This document shows positions 1 through 5,570 of a stretch of 7,637 bases of DNA, piece by piece. A program made the translations under genes and the position numbers. The notes under the pieces were generated by a model. It was not told where the DNA came from and did not search any database. It saw only the letters and a program-made list of their open reading frames with translations. Source of the DNA: Companilactobacillus bobalius (GTDB lineage Bacteria > Bacillota > Bacilli > Lactobacillales > Lactobacillaceae); assembly GCF_009764355.1 (NCBI RefSeq), contig NZ_LNUA01000015.1, forward strand, positions 1-7,637, read 5' to 3'. How positions within the stretch are numbered: position 1 is the stretch's first letter; the number at the start of each line of letters is the position of its first letter.

Positions 1-99
1 TTGGCTTTCGCCAATTCAGTGTTAAGACTGGTTTAGAGCTGTCAATTCCTTATGCTCCCACGCTTTGCTCGTCCGCTACCATTGACAGCAAACAGTTAG
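1..99. repeat. 99-bp direct repeat, left copy
   Basis: The first 99 bases of the window recur without a mismatch at 7522-7620, after which the two copies diverge. Inside the unit is a 9-bp perfect inverted repeat, GCTGTCAAT (38-46) against ATTGACAGC (81-89), and a small hairpin TTGGC/GCCAA (1-5 and 10-14). The repeat starts exactly at base 1, so its true left end cannot be seen. I see no open reading frame in it. The following bases up to about 200 hold nothing I can identify. Confidence 0.95.
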
Positions 100-198
100 T
101 TTTTTTGAATCTTAACAAGAACTTATCTGCTATGTTCGTTTTTTAGGGCCTTATTTTTCGTTTCTAGCAATTTTAAGACTATTCATATATATTTATAC

Positions 199-240
199 CA
201 AAACAAAAATAAAAAGCCCTCAGCAGGCTCTTAGAGGGCT
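199..240 (-). terminator. Rho-independent terminator of the small minus-strand gene
   Basis: Read on the minus strand, a 7-bp stem AGCCCTC/GAGGGCT (240-234 with 221-215, loop of 12 nt) is followed by a long T-rich tract, TTTTTATTTTTGTTTT, at about 215-199. The stem begins at the stop codon of the small gene ending at 239, so it almost certainly ends that transcript. Confidence 0.75.
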
Positions 241-451
241 AAATAACGAAGCCTGGACGATTATTAATATCTTCTTGCCTTTTTTGCAAAAAATAAGTAT
301 CAAGGGAATCATACAGATTCCTTTTGATCTCGCCAGGTTCATTGACAAAAGCTTCAAACAATTCTTGAATATCAACTTGCCAAGGATCAGCAAGCATTTC
401 ATCAATTGGCTTTAATACTTTCTTTTCGTCAATCTTAATGACTCCTAACAT
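239..451 (-). CDS. Small acidic hypothetical protein
   Basis: This encodes a protein of 70 residues from the ATG at 451; a TTG directly in front of it (454) is an alternative start. I do not recognise the family. The protein is acidic and predicted soluble, with no signal peptide or membrane segment. The central part, around residues 17-40 (DEMLADPWQVDIQELFEAF and onwards), looks helical. There is no good Shine-Dalgarno sequence; a weak GAAAG lies 7 nt before the TTG. The gene stands alone, with no partner on either side inside the window, and its stop codon lies in the stem of a terminator, which supports it being a real transcribed unit. It could be a lone antitoxin-like or plasmid maintenance protein, but nothing in the sequence shows that. 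Confidence 0.55.
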   Translation of the reverse strand: MLGVIKIDEKKVLKPIDEMLADPWQVDIQELFEAFVNEPGEIKRNLYDSLDTYFLQKRQEDINNRPGFVI

Positions 452-702
452 CAAAATAATGCTTTCAGTTTAAATTCACAGATCTTATAGCACCGTTATT
501 CAAAATTTATTACCAAGCTTATAAAGATTATCTGCACAAAGCAATTAAAAAATTTTGGCTTAAAACAGTGGGATCTGCAACACTTTTTAAATATTTAAAC
601 CATAACAATCTTAGTTAGGTGCAAACATAAATTGAATTAAAAATACAGTCAATTCAACAACGGCAAAAACAGATTTTATAGTTATCAGTAAACCGAGTGA
701 AA

Positions 703-744
703 CGAGGTCAATGCGCACTTACACCCTTGACAAGTGTCAAGGGT
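703..744 (-). other. Probable MOBQ-type origin of transfer (oriT)
   Basis: Read on the minus strand, a 10-bp perfect inverted repeat ACCCTTGACA/TGTCAAGGGT with a 2-nt loop (744-723) is followed one base later by TAAGTGCGC (721-713) and then ATTGACC. A hairpin directly upstream of TAAGTGCGC is the known nic-region layout of RSF1010, pIP501 and pSK41-type oriTs, recognised by MOBQ relaxases. Strand cleavage would be expected near the 3' end of that core. No relaxase gene is present in the window, so a relaxase would have to act in trans. The stem is not followed by a T-run on either strand, so it is not a terminator. Confidence 0.72.
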
Positions 745-800
745 AGATTTAATCCCCATCGATGGGTATTATTTGTATTAGAAGGCTAGCGCCAACTATA

Positions 801-833
801 AAAAACCTAGAGTAAACCCTCAAAAACCTAGAG
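801..833. repeat. 12-bp direct repeat, 21-bp period
   Basis: AAAAACCTAGAG occurs at 801-812 and again at 822-833. The start-to-start distance of 21 bp is two helical turns, which would place both copies on the same face of the DNA. They lie just beyond the end of the excisionase-like gene. This may be a protein binding site, but no protein can be assigned. Confidence 0.6.
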
Positions 834-840
834 CTGAATA

Positions 841-1206
841 TCAAGATTGATCAATCACATTACGAAGGATCCAATGACTATAAGCAAGACGAGCACCAGG
901 AGTTATCACCCAGGGGTGATTAATTTCAAAAATTTGAATTTCAGTTGCTAAGTAAAGTGGCGTCTTACCATGATTAAAAGCAAAAACGGGTTGCGGAAAA
1001 TCAGGCTTATTAGCAACTTGATGAACACTTTGACGAGAGTTCATCTGCCAACGAATTTTTAAGTCTTCACGCGACAATAATTGCGGTAATTGTGTTTTTT
1101 CAATTTGAGCTTGTTGTTGCAACTTTTGTGTAAAGGCTTGTTTAGTCTTGTTTTGATGCCAATCATCAAAAAGATCATACTTGTTGGTTTCAAAATCTAA
1201 ATCCAT
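841..1206 (-). CDS. Small HTH protein, excisionase/AlpA-like, partner of the recombinase
   Basis: This is a 121-residue protein. The N-terminal 40 residues are polar and glutamine-rich (KQAFTQKLQQQAQ), probably helical. Residues about 43-95 resemble the AlpA/excisionase type of winged helix-turn-helix: LLSREDLKIRW, then FPQPV at 70-74, then a short wing and LATEIQIFE. Proteins with this fold direct excision by small recombinases or act as transcription regulators. The start is the ATG at 1206, with AGGAGG at 1220-1215 and an 8-nt spacer. That ribosome binding site overlaps the TAG stop of the recombinase gene, so the two are probably translationally coupled. I infer a recombination directionality factor or regulator for the recombinase. 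The match is by pattern only and the family assignment is uncertain. Confidence 0.65.
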   Translation of the reverse strand: MDLDFETNKYDLFDDWHQNKTKQAFTQKLQQQAQIEKTQLPQLLSREDLKIRWQMNSRQSVHQVANKPDFPQPVFAFNHGKTPLYLATEIQIFEINHPWVITPGARLAYSHWILRNVIDQS

Positions 1207-1218
1207 AAAGCCAGCCTC

Positions 1219-1806
1219 CTAACCAAAATCAATTTGATCCAGCATCGTTTCGGTACTGGCCTGGTCTAAACCTAAATAAGCTAAAGTCATCGCCTCACTG
1301 GAATGATTGAGCAGATTCATGACTAAGCCAATATTATAATTTGATTGCGTGTAGACTCGATAAGCCCCGGTTTTGCGCATCGTATGAGTACCCAGATAAT
1401 TAATTCCTAACAGATCGCCAACCTTACTCATAATTTTGTAGAACTGTTTTTCCGTGATATGGCGCTCGGGGTGTTGAATGGAAGGAAAGAGCCACTCAGA
1501 GGCTAGTCTATGATTAAGTAGCCATTGACGGTACAATAAGAGCTCTGTTTGAACTGGTTTAAGATACAAGATATTAGGCTTACCCGTTTTTCGGTCGTGA
1601 ATGAACGCATTTTGTTTAATAGAACCGTCCGGATTAAAAATATCGGTTTGTTTTAAGCGCATGACATCACTCACTCGCAGTAGCGTAGCTTTGCCAACTT
1701 GAAAAACTGTATAGTTACGCCGGCCAGCTTTAAAGTTATTGAGTAAAGTATCTTGAACATCATTAAGTACATTTGAATCTTTGATTGGTAGGACAATTTG
1801 TTGCAT
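1219..1806 (-). CDS. Short tyrosine recombinase (plasmid integrase/resolvase)
   Basis: This encodes a 195-residue tyrosine recombinase consisting essentially of the catalytic domain. All expected active-site residues are visible: Arg44 in TLLRVSDVMRL, Lys73 in DRKTGKPN, His141 and Arg144 in HTMRKTGA, His168 in LLNHSS, and the nucleophile Tyr177 in TLAYLGL. It lacks the N-terminal SAM-like DNA-binding domain of full-size integrases (usually 300 residues or more), as is usual for small recombinases on lactic acid bacterial plasmids. The start is the ATG at 1806 with GAGGTGA at 1820-1814. The open frame continues upstream to 2004 but would run through a large inverted repeat and the divergent promoter region, so that longer form is unlikely. 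Likely roles are multimer resolution, inversion, or integration at a specific site. It is followed by and coupled to the small HTH gene. Confidence 0.88.
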   Translation of the reverse strand: MQQIVLPIKDSNVLNDVQDTLLNNFKAGRRNYTVFQVGKATLLRVSDVMRLKQTDIFNPDGSIKQNAFIHDRKTGKPNILYLKPVQTELLLYRQWLLNHRLASEWLFPSIQHPERHITEKQFYKIMSKVGDLLGINYLGTHTMRKTGAYRVYTQSNYNIGLVMNLLNHSSEAMTLAYLGLDQASTETMLDQIDFG

Positions 1807-1838
1807 ATAAAAATCACCTCGTTGGTGGAGACGTAATC

Positions 1839-1887
1839 CCTTGGTACAAGCGGAAATATGAATTTCACACTTCCGCTTGTACCAAGG
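1839..1887. repeat. 17-bp perfect inverted repeat in the recombinase leader
   Basis: CCTTGGTACAAGCGGAA (1839-1855) and its exact reverse complement (1871-1887) are separated by 15 bp. With a one-base bulge the arms extend three further bases outward. The element lies between the probable recombinase promoter and its start codon, 33 bp from the ATG. No T-run follows it, so it is not a terminator. It may be a recombinase binding or crossover site, or a structured 5' leader. The 15-bp spacer is longer than the 6-8 bp usual between tyrosine recombinase arms. Confidence 0.85.
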
Positions 1888-1898
1888 ATTTGTGTAAT

Positions 1899-1927
1899 AA
1901 CATATTTGTTTGCTTTTTGATAGCCAA
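1899..1927 (-). promoter_or_regulatory. Probable promoter of the recombinase operon
   Basis: On the minus strand, TTGGCT (1927-1922) and TATGTT (1904-1899) are spaced by 17 bp; each matches 4 of 6 consensus bases. The -35 box lies inside the operator-like repeat of the divergent toxin-antitoxin operon, so the two transcription units may be controlled together. Moderate support from sequence only. Confidence 0.45.
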
Positions 1928-1938
1928 TAAGCTATCAT
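1910..1938 (+). promoter_or_regulatory. Toxin-antitoxin promoter with operator-like inverted repeat
   Basis: TTGCTT (1910-1915) and TATCAT (1933-1938, 5 of 6 matches) are spaced by 17 bp. A 7-bp perfect inverted repeat TGATAGC/GCTATCA (1918-1924 and 1931-1937, 6-bp spacer) covers the -10 box. This is where an XRE-type antitoxin would be expected to bind to repress its own operon. Transcription would start at about 1945, almost on the toxin start codon. Confidence 0.55.
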
Positions 1939-1944
1939 GTGAAT

Positions 1945-2295
1945 ATGAAAAAAATGGAATTTGACTATTATGACTGGAATGAATTTAAACAATTTTTGGA
2001 TCAATTACCTGATAAAGACGCTGCCAAATTAATTGCGACCATTCAAAATATTGAAAATAACGGTCTAATCATCGCAGAACGTCAATTATGGGTCAAAAAG
2101 CTAGAAAACAATCTCTATGAGATTCGTTCTAAGAGAGCTTCAAATATTCAGAGAGCTATCTATTTCCAAGTACAAGGATCTCAGTACTTAATCACCAATG
2201 CATTCACAAAGAAAACGCAAAAAACACCAGAAAGTGAAAAGAAAATTGCTCGGAATCGACGCAGCAAGTATTTTAACAAGGAGGACCAACAATGA
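1945..2295 (+). CDS. RelE/HigB-like toxin (phage Gp49-like family)
   Basis: This is a 116-residue basic protein of the HigB/Gp49-like branch of the RelE/ParE toxins, which as a family mostly cleave ribosome-bound mRNA. Characteristic parts are the central LWVKKLENNLYEIRSKR stretch (residues 48-64), the strand RAIYFQV (70-76), YLITNAFTKKTQKTP (81-95) and the basic C-terminal helix KKIARNRRSKYF (99-110). Length is normal for the family. Candidate starts are GTG at 1939 and ATG at 1945. Neither has a Shine-Dalgarno sequence, and the likely transcription start falls at about the ATG, so the mRNA may be leaderless. The stop overlaps the antitoxin start as ATGA. Toxin-first gene order is typical of higBA. 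It probably stabilises the plasmid by post-segregational killing. Confidence 0.85.
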   Translation: MKKMEFDYYDWNEFKQFLDQLPDKDAAKLIATIQNIENNGLIIAERQLWVKKLENNLYEIRSKRASNIQRAIYFQVQGSQYLITNAFTKKTQKTPESEKKIARNRRSKYFNKEDQQ

Positions 2296-2576
2296 GTAAA
2301 ATTGACGCATATGTTACTGAAAGAAGTAAAAACAATCCTGATTTTGCAAAACTCGTTGAACAAGAAAACATCAATTTAGAGGTAGCAGTTAAAGTCCGTG
2401 ATCTCCGTGAAAATATGGGTATGAGTCAACGTGCATTTGCTAGTCTAATTGGTAAACCACAATCAACCATTGCTAGAATTGAAAATGGATCAATGAATGC
2501 TTCGACTAGGGTATTGTCTGAGATTGCGCAGGCAACTAATCAGCGATTAACCATTCAATTTATGCCGGTAATATAA
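2292..2576 (+). CDS. XRE-family antitoxin (HigA-like)
   Basis: This 94-residue protein has a helix-turn-helix of the XRE/Cro type at about residues 35-82: VRDLRENMGMSQRAFASLIG, then KPQSTIARIENG, then STRVLSEIAQAT. The N-terminal 34 residues are probably the part that binds and neutralises the toxin. It starts in an ATGA overlap with the toxin gene and has its own strong AAGGAGG (2278-2284, 7-nt spacer), whereas the toxin has none. That fits the need for antitoxin excess. The inverted repeat at 1918-1937 is its probable operator. The assignment to the HigA type rests on the HTH and the toxin-first gene order. Confidence 0.87.
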   Translation: MSKIDAYVTERSKNNPDFAKLVEQENINLEVAVKVRDLRENMGMSQRAFASLIGKPQSTIARIENGSMNASTRVLSEIAQATNQRLTIQFMPVI

Positions 2577-2609
2577 TTAAAAACTACCAATGCTAAGGAG
2601 TTAGAAATA

Positions 2610-3398
2610 ATGGATTCAGGTAAGCAATCATTAAATAATAATAAAATGTTAGAAGCAATCACAAATAATGATTTTCGCTCACTCTTAAAATTAGTCGTTG
2701 AAAATCCAGTTGCACATGTTAACAGATCTGAATATTTAGCAAAAGTATTTAAAGTAACAGAATCAGATATTATCAATGGGCACTTAGATATTTCCTTAAA
2801 AGAAAGAAAAAAAGTTGCACAAAAACAAATTACAGCAACGGTAAGAAATACTACTGTTATTTCTTTTCTTACTGGAATTCCCGGGGGAATTGCAATAGCA
2901 GGGACAATACCTGGCGATATTATTCAAAACATGGTTTACTCCATCAGATTGGCTCAACAATTAGCCTATATATATGATTTTGATGATTTGATCGAAGAAG
3001 ATGGAAAAATTCAAACAAATGGATTGTTATTATTTTTAGGAACAATGGCTGGAGTAAATGGATCAGCTTCTTTGTTGCGGGTGTCAAGTTCTAATGCTAT
3101 AAAGTATGCTTCTAAACAAATATTAGGGAAACCTTTAATGAAAACTTTGTGGTACCCATTATTAAAAAAAATAACTAGTATAGTTGCTAGCAAAACACTA
3201 ACCAAAAAGGGACTAGCCTCTGGAATTGCGAAAATTGTTCCAGTCGTTGGTGGGGTTACTTCGGGAAGTATAACTATGATTGGAATGGAAATGTCAGCTA
3301 AGAAACTAAATTCAGAGTTATTAAGGGGATTTGAACAGAATTATTCAGAAAGAGATTATGAAAAAGATATAAAAATTATTGAAGCAGAAATAATATAA
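2610..3398 (+). CDS. EcsC-like protein
   Basis: This encodes a 262-residue protein that resembles the EcsC family, whose biochemical role is poorly known. Diagnostic parts are the glycine/proline-rich hydrophobic segment TGIPGGIAIAGTIPGDI (88-104) followed by RLAQQLAYIYDFDD (113-126), and near the C-terminus GIAKIVPVVGGVTSGSITMIG (205-225) followed by a helix. These hydrophobic segments could touch or enter the membrane, but there is no signal peptide. The start is the ATG at 2610 with AAGGAG at 2595-2600. It begins 33 nt after the antitoxin stop with no terminator between, so it is probably a third gene of the toxin-antitoxin operon. It may be cargo or a third component. EcsC membership is by pattern recognition and needs a profile search. 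Confidence 0.65.
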   Translation: MDSGKQSLNNNKMLEAITNNDFRSLLKLVVENPVAHVNRSEYLAKVFKVTESDIINGHLDISLKERKKVAQKQITATVRNTTVISFLTGIPGGIAIAGTIPGDIIQNMVYSIRLAQQLAYIYDFDDLIEEDGKIQTNGLLLFLGTMAGVNGSASLLRVSSSNAIKYASKQILGKPLMKTLWYPLLKKITSIVASKTLTKKGLASGIAKIVPVVGGVTSGSITMIGMEMSAKKLNSELLRGFEQNYSERDYEKDIKIIEAEII

Positions 3399-3440
3399 AT
3401 AGGGTCCTTATCAAGGGACTATAAATTGTATAAACACATA

Positions 3441-3481
3441 AATAACCCCCAATATCTACATTATAGATATTAGGGGTTATT
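3441..3481. terminator. Long hairpin between convergent operons
   Basis: A near-perfect 18-position stem AATAACCCC..AATATCTA paired with TAGATATT..AGGGGTTATT has a single C-A mismatch and a 5-nt loop (3459-3463). It lies between the end of the EcsC-like gene and the end of the TIR operon, where a bidirectional terminator is expected. The flanks are only moderately T-rich on either strand, so terminator strength is uncertain. Confidence 0.65.
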
Positions 3482-3496
3482 CTTTCAATGTTTTTG

Positions 3497-3535
3497 AGGG
3501 GCTATTTGTTAATTATAGACCCTGAATGATTTTTA
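3497..3535 (+). terminator. Second hairpin with T-run
   Basis: AGGGGCTAT (3497-3505) pairs with ATAGACCCT (3515-3523) with one mismatch and a 9-nt loop, followed by a TTTTT run at about 3531-3535. It would serve plus-strand transcripts that pass the first hairpin. Confidence 0.45.
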
Positions 3536-3582
3536 ACTAAAAATGGCAATAAGTATTTTGGTATTATTTGAAAAATTGAATT

Positions 3583-3999
3583 TCAATTATGTCTTAACAA
3601 TAATAGAGCACCCATAATTACTATGAAGATTGGTAAGTAGGACATCAAAAATATGGGTCTCATCATACAACACAAAAAAGATTCTCCGGATCTAATGGGC
3701 TGCATTGAAAAATCAATATCTTTTTCATCTTTTTTCCTTACAACATCATAAAGATTTCGGAAATATCTTTCCTCTCTTAGATAAAAAGTATCGCTAACCC
3801 AAAACATTAAGCAAAAAAAGAGACATAATAACAAAATTAAGTAGCTCATAGATTTATTGATATTAGCTAAATACACAGTTATTAATCCACCAAGTATCGT
3901 CAATGACCACCCTTTTATAAGAAATGAATTAGATGACATACGATTAATAACGTCTTCAATCATTTGAATATGCAAACGCTTATTTTCACCGTTTTTCAC
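3583..3999 (-). CDS. Small three-TM membrane protein of the TIR operon, putative effector
   Basis: This 138-residue protein starts at GTG 3999, chosen because GGAGG lies at 4012-4008 with an 8-nt spacer. The frame is open further upstream but would overlap the preceding gene without a ribosome site. A polar N-terminal helix contains the striking stretch RLHIQMIEDVINRM (8-21) and NSFLIKGWS (24-32). Membrane segments are predicted at about 26-45, 51-69 and 116-135. A basic/acidic loop (DTFYLREERYFRNLYDVVRK, 70-89) lies between the second and third. No signal peptide or enzymatic motif is seen. I recall similar small proteins annotated as hypothetical beside TIR-domain genes, but cannot name a family. 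As the last gene of the TIR cassette it could be the membrane-acting effector. Confidence 0.8.
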   Translation of the reverse strand: MKNGENKRLHIQMIEDVINRMSSNSFLIKGWSLTILGGLITVYLANINKSMSYLILLLCLFFCLMFWVSDTFYLREERYFRNLYDVVRKKDEKDIDFSMQPIRSGESFLCCMMRPIFLMSYLPIFIVIMGALLLLRHN

Positions 4000-4030
4000 G
4001 TATATATCCTCCAAAATATAAATTAGCCTA

Positions 4031-4711
4031 TTAGGGCTTCCTGCACATATTATAGTCAGCAATGCTATTTCTTAAAGAGATAGCTCTGTCTAAGCAGCCA
4101 TCAACATCTAATATAAAATCTTTCCACTCGATAGCAGTAATATATGAGCTATTACCAAAATAGACAGTTTTTCCATAAATCTCTTTAATATCAGGATTTT
4201 TCTGATTAAACATGTTTTTAGCTATTACTTGAAAAGTTTTATCTGTATGTATTGTTCTTACTGTCTTTTCTTTTGGATTATCTTGTTCTTCATAAGTCCA
4301 ATGAGTTATAAAATATTCATAACTATTAAGTTCATCAGGAAGAACAACTGCAATAATAGCGTTGGGTAAACTCCTTGTTGTTATTCTTGTTTGTGTACGT
4401 AAAGAATAAGCAATTTCCCATGGAATCCATTGATCTTTTTCAGGCTTGAAGCGTTCAACCATATTAGGGGAAATCAAAACTAAAGTAACTGACGAGTCCC
4501 ATATTTTTTCCTTTAATTTTGTACGTATAGTTTCATCTTTAAATACGCTTAGATCTTGGTCATCATTTTCGGCCTTGTTTAAATCATCGCCACTAAATTT
4601 AGTAGTTTGCAGGTAATCAACATAATCCCTAACGGTATTTTTATAGTATCCACTTAGTGATGCTACATTACTATCTTTGTATTTGTATGAAACAAAAACT
4701 TTGTATCCCAA
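4031..4711 (-). CDS. ThsB-like TIR protein (MTH538/DUF1863 type)
   Basis: This is a 226-residue protein with a TIR-like fold of the MTH538/DUF1863 type, the family that includes Thoeris ThsB. In order: strand YKVFVSYKYKD (3-13), helix TVRDYVDYLQ (26-35), an acidic insertion, DETIRTKLKEKIWDSS (59-74), strand VTLVLISPNM (75-84), and WIPWEIAYSL (95-104), in which Glu99 is the candidate catalytic glutamate, then NAIIAVVLPD (117-126). In Thoeris such proteins sense phage and make an NAD-derived signal; whether this one does is inference. I prefer TTG at 4711, eight nt after a GGGGG that can pair with the anti-Shine-Dalgarno. TTG at 4726 is possible but has no ribosome site. It sits between the classic TIR gene and the membrane protein, 31 nt from each. 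Confidence 0.83.
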   Translation of the reverse strand: MGYKVFVSYKYKDSNVASLSGYYKNTVRDYVDYLQTTKFSGDDLNKAENDDQDLSVFKDETIRTKLKEKIWDSSVTLVLISPNMVERFKPEKDQWIPWEIAYSLRTQTRITTRSLPNAIIAVVLPDELNSYEYFITHWTYEEQDNPKEKTVRTIHTDKTFQVIAKNMFNQKNPDIKEIYGKTVYFGNSSYITAIEWKDFILDVDGCLDRAISLRNSIADYNMCRKP

Positions 4712-4742
4712 TACAATTTCCCCCAATTTAATAACGACCGTT

Positions 4743-5570
4743 TTATAATCTATGAGAATATAATAGATCTAACGGTTTACGGTTACCCTTATTTTGTATA
4801 GAACTCCACTGGCGTTTCCAATTCACTAAATCATCTCTCGTTATTTTTAATAATTTGGTGAGTTCTTGAGTTACATCATGCTGGAAAGGTGGGAGTTCAT
4901 TAGAACTCTTATTGATATAATCAGATTGTCTAATTTCTGTCTCTAATAGTAGTCTTTCTGGTACTTTTTTATTTATAAGCCTAGTAGTTTGAAGCTCATC
5001 ATATATCCATGGAGAATTAGTCTTATTTTTAATAGTGTTAACAACACTAATAGAATTTTCTGTGTTTAAGAAAATAATACATTCACAAGAATCAATCATG
5101 TCATGCAATGCTGATGACAATATCAAATTTACTTGGCTAGTTGAATAGTTTCGCTTGTCATAGTCATAAGTTATCATGCCATTTTTTTTATTTTTAGACA
5201 AAACACAATAATTATCATCAATCTTTTTAAGAAGATCATTTGAGTATCCCCAAACGGTTGAATCTATAAAGGCATCAATATCAAACTCATTTTTTAACCA
5301 ACACGCTATTCTCTTAGCAATCAACACATCATTGTGAGAGTGTGATATGAAAACATCATAATTGTTTTCTGGAAACCAATTATTTTTTAATTTAGTTACG
5401 TCTATTATTCCAGTTTCATCTTTCAAATCTATATTAGAGCTAACTCTATCCAATAAATTTGAACGAAGTTTACGTAAACCTGATGAATACAATTCAAGAT
5501 CTTGAGAAGAAATGTCCATAAAATCCATTTTATCTGCACGATTTAAAGTTAAGTTAAAACCCTTATACAA
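4743..5570 (-). CDS. TIR-domain protein, first gene of the putative defence operon
   Basis: This 275-residue protein has a TIR domain at about 71-200, preceded by a 70-residue N-terminal region of unknown role. TIR features are strand YDVFISHSHND (71-81), helix IAKRIACWLKNEF (84-96), strand DIDAFID (97-103), CIIFLNT (164-170), and SPWIYDELQTTRLI (186-199), where Glu192 is the probable catalytic glutamate of NAD-consuming TIRs. The C-terminal 75 residues are predicted helical and hold no known motif. The start is TTG at 5570, with GAGGGG at 5584-5579 and an 8-nt spacer; the first ATG (5528) has no ribosome site. The stop is 31 nt before the next start. Both TIR genes are co-oriented and likely cotranscribed. 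It might be an NADase effector or a signal-making sensor; the sequence alone cannot decide. Confidence 0.83.
   Translation of the reverse strand: MYKGFNLTLNRADKMDFMDISSQDLELYSSGLRKLRSNLLDRVSSNIDLKDETGIIDVTKLKNNWFPENNYDVFISHSHNDVLIAKRIACWLKNEFDIDAFIDSTVWGYSNDLLKKIDDNYCVLSKNKKNGMITYDYDKRNYSTSQVNLILSSALHDMIDSCECIIFLNTENSISVVNTIKNKTNSPWIYDELQTTRLINKKVPERLLLETEIRQSDYINKSSNELPPFQHDVTQELTKLLKITRDDLVNWKRQWSSIQNKGNRKPLDLLYSHRL

Larger units (their letters stand above)
455..840. other. Gene-poor stretch holding oriT and short repeats
   Basis: No coding region is supported here. From 455 to about 690 I see only AT-rich sequence without a clear motif. The right half holds an oriT-like element (703-744), a 12-bp perfect palindrome CCCATCGATGGG (755-766), and a 12-bp direct repeat (801-833). 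Confidence 0.7.

Noticed and set aside
31..43. GTTTAGAGCTGTC resembles the start of some type II-A CRISPR repeats or tracrRNA anti-repeats.
   Set aside because: Only about a dozen bases match, there is no spaced array, and no cas gene is in the window.
82..110. TTGACA followed 17 bp later by TTGAAT, a possible plus-strand promoter.
   Set aside because: No plus-strand gene follows for 1.8 kb, the -10 box is poor, and the second copy of the repeat lacks it.
723..744. Hairpin read as a terminator.
   Set aside because: No T-run follows on either strand, and the adjacent TAAGTGCGC core fits an oriT instead.
1807..2004. N-terminal extension of the recombinase to 2004, giving 261 residues.
   Set aside because: It would read through the 17-bp inverted repeat and the divergent promoter and overlap the toxin gene. 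ATG 1806 has a proper ribosome site and gives a normal short recombinase.
3011..3205. Minus-strand open frame inside the EcsC-like gene.
   Set aside because: It is a shadow of the better supported plus-strand gene, has no ribosome site and shows no recognisable protein features.
4000..4062. N-terminal extension of the membrane protein to 4062.
   Set aside because: It overlaps the preceding TIR gene and has no ribosome site, while GTG 3999 has GGAGG at the right distance.
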